Below, in pieces: positions 40,341-48,166 of a stretch of DNA of 64,000 bases. The notes under the pieces are model-generated. The model saw only the letters and a program-made list of their open reading frames with translations. It made no database searches and was not told the origin of the DNA. The stretch lies in NCBI RefSeq assembly GCF_018614205.1, contig NZ_JAGGOS010000015.1:128558-192557 (forward strand). Direction: 5' to 3'. The position numbers were made by a program, and so were the translations under genes. The stretch is from Streptomyces sp. ISL-36. GTDB taxonomy: Bacteria > Actinomycetota > Actinomycetes > Streptomycetales > Streptomycetaceae. Within the stretch, counting starts at the first letter, position 1; every line of letters begins with the position of its first letter.

Positions 40341-41723
40341 GTGGCCGCCGACAAGATCGACACCATCGTCAGCCTGAGCAAGCGCCGTGGCTTCGTCTAC
40401 CCGTGCAGTGAGATCTACGGCGGCCAGAAGGCCGCCTGGGACTACGGACCGCTGGGTGTCGAACTCAAGGAGAACATCAAGCGTCAGTGGTGGCGTTACA
40501 TGGTCACCTCGCGCGAGGACGTCGTCGGTCTCGACTCGTCGGTGATCCTGGCCACCGAGGTCTGGGAGGCCTCCGGTCACGTCGCCACCTTCACCGACCC
40601 GCTGACCGAGTGCACCTCCTGCCACAAGCGCTACCGCGCCGACCACCTGGAGGAGGCGTACGAGGAGAAGCACGGCCGTCTCCCCGAGAACGGCCTCGCC
40701 GACCTCAACTGCCCCAACTGTGGCAACAAGGGCACCTTCACCGAGCCCAAGCAGTTCTCGGGTCTGCTCTCCACCCACCTCGGCCCGACCCAGGACTCCG
40801 GCTCCGTCGCCTACCTGCGTCCGGAGACCGCGCAGGGCATCTTCACCAACTTCGGCCAGGTGCAGCAGACCTCGCGCAAGAAGCCGCCGTTCGGCATCGC
40901 GCAGATGGGCAAGTCCTTCCGGAACGAGATCACTCCGGGCAACTTCATCTTCCGCACCCGCGAGTTCGAGCAGATGGAGATGGAGTTCTTCGTCAAGCCG
41001 GGCGAGGACGAGCAGTGGCACGAGTACTGGATGGAGCAGCGCTGGAACTGGTACACCGGCCTGGGCCTGCGTGAGGAGAACATGCGCTGGTTCGAGCACC
41101 CGCGGGAGAAGCTCTCCCACTACTCCAAGCGCACCGCCGACATCGAGTACCGCTTCCAGTTCGGCGGCAGCGAGTGGGGCGAGCTCGAGGGTGTCGCCAA
41201 CCGCACCGACTACGACCTGAACGCGCACTCCAAGGCGTCCGGCAACGACCTGTCGTTCTTCGACCAGGAGGCCGGCGAGCGCTGGACCCCGTACGTCATC
41301 GAGCCGGCGGCCGGTGTCGGCCGCACGATGCTGGCGTTCATGCTCGACGCGTTCAACGAGGACGAGGCCCCGAACGCCAAGGGCGTCATGGAGAAGCGCA
41401 CCGTGATGCGCTTCGACCCGCGTATCGCGCCGGTCAAGGTCGCCGTCCTGCCGCTGTCCCGCAACCCGCAGCTGTCGCCGAAGGCCAAGGGCCTCGCCGC
41501 CGACCTGCGGCAGAACTGGAACATCGACTTCGACGACGCCGGTGCCATCGGCCGCCGCTACCGCCGCCAGGACGAGATCGGTACGCCGTTCTGCGTCACC
41601 GTCGACTTCGACACCCTGGACGACAACGCGGTGACCGTGCGCGAGCGCGACACCATGAAGCAGGAGCGCGTCTCCCTCGACCAGATCCAGGGCTACCTGG
41701 GCAGCCGCCTGCTCGGCTGCTGA
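40341..41723 (+). CDS. glyS: Glycyl-tRNA synthetase (class II, alpha2 type)
   Basis: A 460-residue enzyme charging tRNA-Gly. It starts [20 protein letters not shown], followed by class II motif 1/2 regions ([39 protein letters not shown]) and motif 3 in the [13 protein letters not shown] segment. A zinc-ribbon-like insertion has [12 protein letters not shown] and [10 protein letters not shown]. The anticodon-binding domain is at the C-terminus. It is divergent from the znuA operon, and a strong terminator follows. Confidence 0.97.
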   Translation: MAADKIDTIVSLSKRRGFVYPCSEIYGGQKAAWDYGPLGVELKENIKRQWWRYMVTSREDVVGLDSSVILATEVWEASGHVATFTDPLTECTSCHKRYRADHLEEAYEEKHGRLPENGLADLNCPNCGNKGTFTEPKQFSGLLSTHLGPTQDSGSVAYLRPETAQGIFTNFGQVQQTSRKKPPFGIAQMGKSFRNEITPGNFIFRTREFEQMEMEFFVKPGEDEQWHEYWMEQRWNWYTGLGLREENMRWFEHPREKLSHYSKRTADIEYRFQFGGSEWGELEGVANRTDYDLNAHSKASGNDLSFFDQEAGERWTPYVIEPAAGVGRTMLAFMLDAFNEDEAPNAKGVMEKRTVMRFDPRIAPVKVAVLPLSRNPQLSPKAKGLAADLRQNWNIDFDDAGAIGRRYRRQDEIGTPFCVTVDFDTLDDNAVTVRERDTMKQERVSLDQIQGYLGSRLLGC

Positions 41724-41745
41724 CGGTCGGACCGTACGTACGGGA

Positions 41746-41778
41746 AAGCCCCCGGCTCCTTGGAGGAGCCGGGGGCTT
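41746..41778. terminator. Bidirectional terminator between glyS and TetR gene
   Basis: A 15-bp perfect stem (AGCCCCCGGCTCCT core) with a 3-base TGG loop lies 23 bases after the glyS stop and 13 bases before the convergent TetR stop; it can serve both. Confidence 0.9.
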
Positions 41779-41790
41779 CGTGCTGGGCCG

Positions 41791-42375
41791 TCACGGGCGC
41801 AGGCCGCGCAGCAGCAGGTCCATCACGGCGTCGAACTCGGCCTCGATCGCGGGGTGTCTCCACTCGGGGGCGTAGGCCGGGTCGTGGAAGCGGCAGGTCG
41901 CGTCGAAGAGCGCGCGGGCCGTGGCCGCCGCGTCGAGGGCGGTGAACTCCCCGCTCCGTACGCCCGCTTCGACGATCTGCCGGACCTGGCCGATCAGTAC
42001 CTCGATGTGCTCCTCGACCACACCGCTGGCCTCGTCGATCAGAACCCCGTACGTCGCGAACAGCTCGGGGTCGTCGCCCGCCTTGTGCCGCTTGGCCTCG
42101 AAGAGGCTCGCGAACCAGGCGCGGAGCTTCTCGGCGGCCGGCCGGTCCGAGGTCGCGATCAGCTCGGCGAGCATCACCTCGGCGCGGGTCAGCCAGCGGT
42201 GCGTGACCGCCTCGCGCAGCGCCGCCTTCGTCCGGAAGTGGCGGTAGACGCTGCCGTGGCTGACACCGAGGACCCGGGCCACGTCCACGACCGTCGCCTT
42301 CGCCGGGCCGTAGCGCCGCAGCACCTCCTCGGTGGCTTCGAGGATGCGCTCTGCGGTCAGGGTCTCGGAGGGCAT
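41791..42375 (-). CDS. TetR-family transcriptional regulator
   Basis: A 194-residue repressor. The helix-turn-helix is at about 25-60 (VVDVARVLGVSHGSVYRHFR). The C-terminal ligand-binding part (about 80-190) has WFASLFEAKRHKAGDDPELF, as in TetR_C subfamilies near YbiH. A perfect palindrome TGACAG-TAC-CTGTCA ends the promoter only 4 bases before the ATG. With no ribosome site visible, the mRNA may be leaderless. The aldo/keto reductase gene lies just upstream on the same strand and is a likely target. Confidence 0.92.
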   Translation of the reverse strand: MPSETLTAERILEATEEVLRRYGPAKATVVDVARVLGVSHGSVYRHFRTKAALREAVTHRWLTRAEVMLAELIATSDRPAAEKLRAWFASLFEAKRHKAGDDPELFATYGVLIDEASGVVEEHIEVLIGQVRQIVEAGVRSGEFTALDAAATARALFDATCRFHDPAYAPEWRHPAIEAEFDAVMDLLLRGLRP

Positions 42376-42379
42376 GGAA

Positions 42380-42394
42380 TGACAGTACCTGTCA
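42380..42394. promoter_or_regulatory. Palindromic TetR operator candidate
   Basis: TGACAG-TAC-CTGTCA, perfect 6-3-6 symmetry, directly before the TetR start. Binding here would give autoregulation. TGACA and TGTCA arms recur at 43515-43536 upstream of the aldo/keto reductase. Confidence 0.6.
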
Positions 42395-42431
42395 GCCGCA
42401 CGGCGAGGCGATGTGCCGTGCGGCGACCGAT

Positions 42432-43457
42432 TCAGTGCTCGCTGTCCAGGTGGGCCATCTGCGCCGCCGGGTACCGCTCGCCGGCCGCCGCGCCCACCGG
42501 AACCGCCCGCTCGATCGCGGCGAGGTCGGCCTCGTCCAGCGTCACGTCCACGGCGCCGAGCGCCTCGGTGAGACGGGTGCGGCTGCGGGCTCCGATCAGC
42601 GGGACCACGTCCGCGCCGTGCCGGGGACCCTGACCGAGCACCCAGGCGATGGCGATCTGCGCGACCGTCACGCCCTTGGCCTCGGCGACGGCCCGCAGCC
42701 GGTCGACCAGGTCCAGGTTCCGGCGGAGGTTGTCGCCCTGGAAGCGCGGGCTCATCCCTCGGAAGTCGCCCGGCGCGAGCTCCCGGTCCCGGGTGAAGTG
42801 GCCGCTGATCAGACCGCGGGAGAGCACGCCGTACGCCGTGATGCCGATGCCCAGCTCCCGGGCGGTCGGCAGGATCTTCTCCTCGATGCTCCGGGACACG
42901 AGGGAGTACTCGATCTGGAGGTCGGCGATCGGGGCGACCGCCGCCGCCCGGCGCAGGGTGTCCGCGCCGACCTCGGAGAGGCCGATGTGGCGGACGTGCC
43001 CCGCCTCGACCAGCTCGGCGATCGCGCCGACGGTCTCCTCGATCGGCACGTCGGGGTCGACCCGGGCGATGCGGTAGATGTCGATGTGGTCGGTGCCGAG
43101 GCGCTGGAGGGAGTACGCCGCGAAGTTCCGCACCGCGGCCGGCCTGCCGTCGTAGCCGGTGAAGCCGCCCTCGACCGTGCGCAGGGCGCCGAACTTCACG
43201 CTGATCAGTGCCTGCTCACGGGCGGCCGCGGGGGCGGTGCGCAGCGCCTCGTTGATGAGCAGCTCGTTGTGCCCCATTCCGTAGAAGTCGCCGGTGTCGA
43301 GGAGCGTGACGCCGGCGTCGAGCGCCGCGTGGATGGTCGCGATCGACTCGGCGCGGTCGCTCTCGCCGTACAGCGCGGACATGCCCATGCAGCCGAGGCC
43401 GAGGGCGGAGACCTGGGGGCCGGTGGTGCCGAGGGAGCGGGTGGGGAGGGAGGTCAT
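42432..43457 (-). CDS. Aldo/keto reductase
   Basis: A 341-residue NADPH-dependent oxidoreductase with a TIM barrel. It starts MTSLPTRSLGTTGPQVSALG; catalytic residues appear as LLDTGDFYGMGHNE (Asp, Tyr) with a Lys in VKFGALRTVEGGFTG and His in the HIDIYRIARVDPDV region. The C-terminal NADPH site includes PLIGARSRTRLTEALGA. GAGGAG precedes the ATG. It resembles the AKR13 type used in detoxifying carbonyls. The TetR gene 56 bases downstream on the same strand probably controls both. Confidence 0.93.
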   Translation of the reverse strand: MTSLPTRSLGTTGPQVSALGLGCMGMSALYGESDRAESIATIHAALDAGVTLLDTGDFYGMGHNELLINEALRTAPAAAREQALISVKFGALRTVEGGFTGYDGRPAAVRNFAAYSLQRLGTDHIDIYRIARVDPDVPIEETVGAIAELVEAGHVRHIGLSEVGADTLRRAAAVAPIADLQIEYSLVSRSIEEKILPTARELGIGITAYGVLSRGLISGHFTRDRELAPGDFRGMSPRFQGDNLRRNLDLVDRLRAVAEAKGVTVAQIAIAWVLGQGPRHGADVVPLIGARSRTRLTEALGAVDVTLDEADLAAIERAVPVGAAAGERYPAAQMAHLDSEH

Positions 43458-43514
43458 GGATGTCTCCTCGGGAGTGAGCGGAGGGGTGACGCATGACAAC
43501 CATGGCATGACTGC

Positions 43515-43536
43515 TGACAGATTTCAATCTTTGTCA
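43515..43536. promoter_or_regulatory. Inverted TGACA/TGTCA arms upstream of aldo/keto reductase
   Basis: TGACA at 43515-43519 and TGTCA at 43532-43536 flank AGATTTCAATCT. The arms match the TetR palindrome at 42380 but spacing is wider, so binding of the same protein is uncertain. Confidence 0.4.
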
Positions 43537-43640
43537 CTCGATCGATCCTCCTGGAGGAGAAAATGGTGTGAGAGGGGGTCCGGAGCCAGGTAGCGTCTGA
43601 CGCATGTCTTCGTTCTTCCAGATCTACGAGTGAGAGCGCC

Positions 43641-43657
43641 GCGGGTTCGACCCCCGC
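43641..43657 (+). other. tRNA T-arm-like hairpin
   Basis: GCGGG-TTCGACC-CCCGC has the 5-bp stem and seven-base TTCRANN loop of a tRNA T-arm. No matching D-arm, anticodon arm or acceptor 5-prime strand is present upstream, so this is not a tRNA gene. It may be a tRNA remnant at an old integration site or a chance hairpin. Confidence 0.4.
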
Positions 43658-43706
43658 GCAGCGCCAGCCGACTGACCACCGCTTTTCTCACTGATGGGAG
43701 AACCCC

Positions 43707-43934
43707 ATGGCCAAGGGCCGCAACAACCTTCTCGGCGTCGGCGGACAGCGCAAGAAGCTGTCCCGTGGCGACCAGCAGGGCGCCGTTCAGAACAGCAACG
43801 CCGACCGCAAGGCAGCCGTCGACCAGAAGCAGGAGCTGCTGAGGAAGATGCGCGACCGCGCGGCGGGCGTCGAAGGCGCCGAAGCCGTCGAGACCGAGCA
43901 GGCCACCGAGGCCGGCTCCGACGCCCAGGAGTAG
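43707..43934 (+). CDS. DUF6243 family protein
   Basis: A 75-residue, highly charged small protein, MAKGRNNLLGVGGQRKKLSR at its start, then a helical middle rich in Lys/Arg/Gln and an acidic C-terminus. The pattern matches DUF6243, a streptomycete family of unknown function. GGGAG lies about 8 bases before the ATG. It is monocistronic, and a hairpin terminator follows. Confidence 0.85.
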   Translation: MAKGRNNLLGVGGQRKKLSRGDQQGAVQNSNADRKAAVDQKQELLRKMRDRAAGVEGAEAVETEQATEAGSDAQE

Positions 43935-43951
43935 CCACCGGCAGCACGACG

Positions 43952-43983
43952 AGGGCCCGGATCACGCAAGTGACCCGGGCCCT
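43952..43983. terminator. Terminator after the DUF6243 gene
   Basis: Stem AGGGCCCGG-a-TCAC / GTGA-c-CCGGGCCCT with a GCAA loop and one A/C mismatch, 18 bases after the stop; followed by TCGCC. Confidence 0.85.
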
Positions 43984-44011
43984 TCGCCGTACTCACCGAA
44001 ATGGCGCGGCC

Positions 44012-44028
44012 TACGGGACAGCCCTTAG
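44012..44028. mobile_element. Solitary copy of a MITE/IS terminal repeat
   Basis: TACGGGACAGCCCTTAG is identical to 17 bases of the right end of the MITE at 55352-55513 and its flank. No partner end or transposase is nearby. It contains the stop codon (TAA on the minus strand) of the exporter gene. Confidence 0.6.
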
Positions 44029-45467
44029 CCCACCGTGCGCGGCAGGCGCAGGCTGAGGACGACGGTGAGCAGCACGGCGGCCAGTTGGACCAGGAGGGTC
44101 GTGGTCAGGGCCGCGGCCATCGAACCGGTCGCCGCCAGCGACAGGAAGAGCGAGCCGAGCGTCGCCACGCCCAGGGCGAGGGCCGACTGCTGGGTGGTCA
44201 CCATGACGCCGCTGCCCACCCCCGCGCGGTCCGCGGGGACCTCGGAGAGCACGATGCGGAAGAGAACGGGCAGCTGGAGGCCCTGGCCGAGGCCCGCGAC
44301 GGCCATGCCGGGCAGCAGGCTCCAGGGCGAGAGGTCGGACCAGGAGCGCCCGAACGTCAGGGCGAGCAGAACGATGCCGAGGGCCTGCAGGAGGCCGCCC
44401 GCCGTGACGATCCGGGTGCCCCAGCGCCGCACCAGCCGCGGACCGGCCAGCGAGGCCCCGAAGAAGGCGACCGCCATCGGGACGAGCGCAAGGCCGGAGA
44501 CCACCGCGGTCATCCCCAGGCCCTGCTGGAGCGCGACCGCGATCACGAACATGAAGCCGCCGAAACCGATCGAGAACGGCAGGACCAGGGCCAGCCCCCG
44601 GCGCAGCGAGATCAGGCCGAGCAGGCTCGGCGGCACCAGAGGCGTACGGCCCCGTCGGTCCGCGCGCAGCTCCACCCACCAGAACGCCCCCGCGGCGAAG
44701 GGGAAGGCCGCCAGCGCGAGCCAGGTCCACAGCGGCCAGCCCGTCGCCCGCCCCTCGGTGAGCGGCGCGAGAAGGGTGAGCAGCGCGAGGCCGAGGAGCA
44801 GCGTGCCGGGGACGTCCACCGGCGCGGGGCGCTCCGACCGGGTCTCCGGCACCGTACGGACGGCGAGCAGCAGTCCGACCACCGCCACCGGCACGTTGAC
44901 CAGGAAGATCGCCCGCCAGCCGGTGCCGGCGACATCGGCCGCGACGAGCACCCCGCCCAGGATCTGGCCGGCGACCATCGAGAGGCCGGCGGTCGCTCCG
45001 TACAGGCTGAGCGCCTTCGCGCGCCGTGCGCCGGCCGTCGAGGAGTGAATGGTCGCGAGCACCTGGGGCAGCATCAGAGCGGCCGAGGCACCCTGTGCCA
45101 CCCGGGCTCCGACCAGCGTCCAGGCGTCCGGCGCCAGGCCGCAGGCGAGCGAGGTCAGGCCGAAAGCGGCCATGCCGACCAGGAAGAGCCGCCTGCGGCC
45201 GAACAGGTCGCCGAGCCGTCCGCCGAGGACGAGCAGGACGGCGTACGCGAGGCCGTACCCGGCGACGACCAGCTCCAGCATCGCCGGACCGGCCGCCAGG
45301 TCGTGGTCGATCGTGGGCAGGGCGACGTTGACGATGAAGAAGTCGATCAGCGGCAGCGCGGCGCCGAGGAGCACGGTGAACAGGCCGAGGGAGCCGAGGA
45401 CGGGGGCCGTGTGGTCGACGACGGCGCCGGTCCTGCGGACGGGGGTGGAGGAGGCTGTAGTACTCAC
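44025..45467 (-). CDS. MFS transporter, DHA2-like exporter
   Basis: A 480-residue 14-helix major facilitator. Motif A GGRLGDLFGRRRLFLVGMAA and the helix 1 segment LIDFFIVNVALPTIDHDL (antiporter motif) are clear. The stop codon TAA is part of a mobile-element terminal repeat, and the C-terminus is correspondingly short, ending LRLPRTVG. It starts with GTG, 110 bases from the divergent XRE/MmyB regulator, which probably controls it. Substrate unknown. Confidence 0.9.
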   Translation of the reverse strand: MSTTASSTPVRRTGAVVDHTAPVLGSLGLFTVLLGAALPLIDFFIVNVALPTIDHDLAAGPAMLELVVAGYGLAYAVLLVLGGRLGDLFGRRRLFLVGMAAFGLTSLACGLAPDAWTLVGARVAQGASAALMLPQVLATIHSSTAGARRAKALSLYGATAGLSMVAGQILGGVLVAADVAGTGWRAIFLVNVPVAVVGLLLAVRTVPETRSERPAPVDVPGTLLLGLALLTLLAPLTEGRATGWPLWTWLALAAFPFAAGAFWWVELRADRRGRTPLVPPSLLGLISLRRGLALVLPFSIGFGGFMFVIAVALQQGLGMTAVVSGLALVPMAVAFFGASLAGPRLVRRWGTRIVTAGGLLQALGIVLLALTFGRSWSDLSPWSLLPGMAVAGLGQGLQLPVLFRIVLSEVPADRAGVGSGVMVTTQQSALALGVATLGSLFLSLAATGSMAAALTTTLLVQLAAVLLTVVLSLRLPRTVG

Positions 45468-45493
45468 CCCGTAGACGATCGTCCCCTTCTGAG

Positions 45494-45536
45494 CCTGGTA
45501 CCAGAGTGTCTTTATCCTGGTACAAGCAGTACCTGG
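45494..45536. promoter_or_regulatory. Operator candidate between exporter and XRE/MmyB regulator
   Basis: CCTGGTAC occurs at 45494-45501 and again at 45516-45523, spaced 22 bp; the first is part of the palindrome CTGGTACCAG, and AGTACCTGG follows at 45528-45536. TTTATCCT between them may be a -10. Dimers bound at both copies would lie on one DNA face. Confidence 0.55.
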
Positions 45537-45577
45537 AAATGGGCTGAGCGCCCCGGCACCCTGGGAGCATGGCAGTC

Positions 45578-46474
45578 ATGGCGGTGGAGACGGGTTCGGA
45601 GAGCGACGTCCGGCGGCACGAGCTCGCGGAGTTCCTCCGCAGCCGCCGCGAGCGCATCACCCCGGAGCAGGTCGGCCTGCCGCGCGGGCGGCGCCGCCGG
45701 ACCCCCGGTCTGCGCCGGGAGGAGGTCGCCCACCTCTCCGCCGTCGGTGTCACCTGGTACACCTGGCTGGAGCAGGCACGGGACATCCAGGTTTCCCCGC
45801 AGGTCCTGGACGCCCTCGCCCGCGCCCTCCTGCTCGACGCGACCGAACGCACCCATCTCTTCGCCCTCGCGGGCGTCGCCGATCCGGCCCCCGGCGGGCC
45901 CTGCCCGACCGTCACCCCGGCCCTGCGTCAGATGCTCGACCAGCTGGAACCGGTGCCGGCCTGCGTCCAGAACAGCCGGTACGACATCCTCGCGTACAAC
46001 CGCACGTACGGGCGGCTGCTCTGCGACCTCGACGCCCTGCCCCGCGAGGAGCGCAACTGCATCTGGCTCGCCTTCACCAACGCCGAGTGGCGGGCGGCGG
46101 TCGCCGAGCTGCCGGACGTCACCCGCGCCATGGCGGGCAAGTTCCGGGCCTCGATGGCCGAGCACCTCGCCGAGCCGGCGTGGAAGGCGCTGCTGCACCG
46201 CCTGGAGACATCCTCCGCGGAGTTCCGGGAGATCTGGGCGCGGCACGAGGTGGTGGCCCAGGGCGGCCGCACCAAGATCATCCGCAATGCCCAGGTGGGC
46301 CTGCTCCACCTGGAACACACCAACCTGTGGCTCGGCCCGTCCAGCGGGCCGCGCCTCGTCACGTACGTGCCCGTCGACGAGCAGTCCCGCGCGGGCCTCG
46401 AACGCCTCCGGGAGCTGGCTCTCCAGGAGCCCGCGCCCCACGCCGCCCAGGAGCCCGCGCTGCCCGCCGTCTAG
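45578..46474 (+). CDS. XRE-family regulator with MmyB-like domain
   Basis: A 298-residue regulator similar in layout to the one at 13635: helix-turn-helix RTPGLRREEVAHLSAVGVTW (about 40-60), then an MmyB ligand-binding domain (about 100-265). Its C-terminus has an extra tail, QEPAPHAAQEPALPAV, encoded by repeats that continue past the stop. The ATG at 45578 has GGGAG 10 bases before it; the ATG at 45569 is too close. It stands divergent from one exporter and convergent with another. Confidence 0.88.
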   Translation: MAVETGSESDVRRHELAEFLRSRRERITPEQVGLPRGRRRRTPGLRREEVAHLSAVGVTWYTWLEQARDIQVSPQVLDALARALLLDATERTHLFALAGVADPAPGGPCPTVTPALRQMLDQLEPVPACVQNSRYDILAYNRTYGRLLCDLDALPREERNCIWLAFTNAEWRAAVAELPDVTRAMAGKFRASMAEHLAEPAWKALLHRLETSSAEFREIWARHEVVAQGGRTKIIRNAQVGLLHLEHTNLWLGPSSGPRLVTYVPVDEQSRAGLERLRELALQEPAPHAAQEPALPAV

Positions 46475-46691
46475 GGCTCGCGGGGCCCCGGCTGCCCAGG
46501 AGCCCCCGGCCCTCCAGGAGCCCGCGCCCCACGCCGCCCAGGAACCCGTGCTGCCCGCCCGTGCAGGGACCGTGCCGCCCCGGCCGCCCAGGAAGCCCGC
46601 GGCCCTCCAAGCAGCCGCGCTCGGCGCCGCCCAGGGCCCCGCCCGTGCAGGCACCCCGCCGTTCAGGAGCCCGCGCTGCCCGCCGTCTAGG
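46421..46691. repeat. Imperfect repeat tract spanning the regulator 3-prime end
   Basis: A 32-base block (46421-46452) recurs identically at 46512-46543, and a 28-base block ending CCGTCTAGG (46448-46475) recurs identically at 46664-46691. Degenerate copies lie between. The first TAG stops the regulator; the second CTAG provides the stop of the convergent MFS gene. Confidence 0.85.
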
Positions 46692-48114
46692 AAGCCGCCG
46701 CGCTCTCCGCCGTCCGGACTCCGTCCGCGTCCAGTCTGCGGGCCGTCCGTTCGGCCGTGCCGCGGGCCCACCTTCCGCTCGTCAGCGCCCCCACCAGCAG
46801 CACGCAGAGCCCGCAGCCGGTGATGATCCAGTACCCCGGCCTGCTCGCCTCGACGAAGCCGTCCGTGTGCGACACCGAGCCCACCCCGGCCGCCAGGACG
46901 GCCCCCACCACCGCCACGCCGAGCGTCTGACCGATCTGCCGGCTGGTGGAGGCCACGGCCGCCGCCACCCCCGCCTGCGCGCGGGGCATGCCGGAGACGG
47001 CGGTGTCGGTGATCGGCGCGTTCACCATGCCGAAGCCCAGACCGAACACCACGTACCCGGCGAAGAGCAGCGGATCGCTCGTCTCCGCCTGGAAGGCGGC
47101 GAAGAGCAGCGCGCCCGCCGCCATGGCCGTCCCCGCGATCAGCAGCGAGGGGCGCGGCCCGCGCGCCCCCACGAGCCGCCCCGACAGCGGGGCGAAGACG
47201 AAGGTCATCGCCGCCATCGGGAGCATGTAGAGCCCCGCGCGGAGGGCGGAGAGCCCGCGTACGTCCTGCAGATACAGGGTGTTGAGGAAGAGGAACCCGC
47301 CCAGGGCGGAGAACGCGCAGATCGCGATGACGGTGGCCCCGCTGAACGGGGCGCTGCGGAAGAAGCGCAGATCGATCAGGGGTTCGCGGCGCCTGGGTTC
47401 GTACAGCAGCAGCCCGGCGAGCGCGGCTGCCGCGATCGCGGCGAAGAGCGGGCTCGACTCGATGATCGCGTACGTGAGCGAGCCGAGGAGCGCCATGACG
47501 AGCAGCTGGCCGACCGGGTCGGGGCGCCGCGGCCGGGGGGCGCGGGACTCGGGGACGTACCGGAGGGTCAGCAGCAGCGCGGCGAGCCCCACCGGCAGGT
47601 TCACCCAGAAGATCGCCCGCCAGCCGACCGAGTCGACCAGCAGCCCGCCCACCAGCGGACCGGCCGCCATCGAGACGCCGACGACGCCGCCCCAGACGCC
47701 GATCGCACGGGCCCGCGCGGCCGGTTCGGTGAAGGTGTTGGTGATGATCGACATGGCGACCGGGTTCAGCATCGAGCCGCCCACCGCCTGGACCGCCCGG
47801 AAGGCGATCAGCGCCTCCTGGCTGGGCGCGAGCGAGCAGAGCAGCGAGCCGAGCGCGAAGATCACCAGGCCGGTCAGGAAGACCTTCCGGCGGCCGATCC
47901 GGTCGGCGGTGGAGCCCGCGAGCATCAGCAGCGAGGCGAGGACCAGGGTGTACGCGTCGATCGTCCACTGCATGCCGGCGACGCCCCCGCGCAGTTCCCG
48001 CTGGAGGGAGGGCAGCGCCACGTTGAGCGCGGTGTTGTCCAGGCTGACGATCAGCAGGCTCATGCAGCAGATCGCGAGGACCAGGAGCTGGTGCCTGTGT
48101 GTGAGCTCGGGCAT
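46687..48114 (-). CDS. MFS transporter, DHA2/EmrB-like exporter
   Basis: A 475-residue 14-helix exporter. Motifs: SLDNTALNVALPSLQRELRG (helix 1), GSTADRIGRRKVFLTGLVIF (motif A) and GVSMAAGPLVGGLLVDSVGW (motif C). It resembles multidrug exporters of the EmrB/QacA type. Its stop codon lies in a repeat copied from the end of the regulator gene. It is divergent from dus by 52 bases and not obviously linked to it in function. Confidence 0.9.
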   Translation of the reverse strand: MPELTHRHQLLVLAICCMSLLIVSLDNTALNVALPSLQRELRGGVAGMQWTIDAYTLVLASLLMLAGSTADRIGRRKVFLTGLVIFALGSLLCSLAPSQEALIAFRAVQAVGGSMLNPVAMSIITNTFTEPAARARAIGVWGGVVGVSMAAGPLVGGLLVDSVGWRAIFWVNLPVGLAALLLTLRYVPESRAPRPRRPDPVGQLLVMALLGSLTYAIIESSPLFAAIAAAALAGLLLYEPRRREPLIDLRFFRSAPFSGATVIAICAFSALGGFLFLNTLYLQDVRGLSALRAGLYMLPMAAMTFVFAPLSGRLVGARGPRPSLLIAGTAMAAGALLFAAFQAETSDPLLFAGYVVFGLGFGMVNAPITDTAVSGMPRAQAGVAAAVASTSRQIGQTLGVAVVGAVLAAGVGSVSHTDGFVEASRPGYWIITGCGLCVLLVGALTSGRWARGTAERTARRLDADGVRTAESAAAS

Positions 48115-48166
48115 ACGCGGATAGTACGGCTAACTAATGACCTTCGTCGTGCGCGACAATAAGGGG

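Noticed and set aside
43590..43665. Complete tRNA gene around the T-arm-like hairpin
   Set aside because: No D-arm, anticodon stem or acceptor 5-prime strand can be folded upstream.
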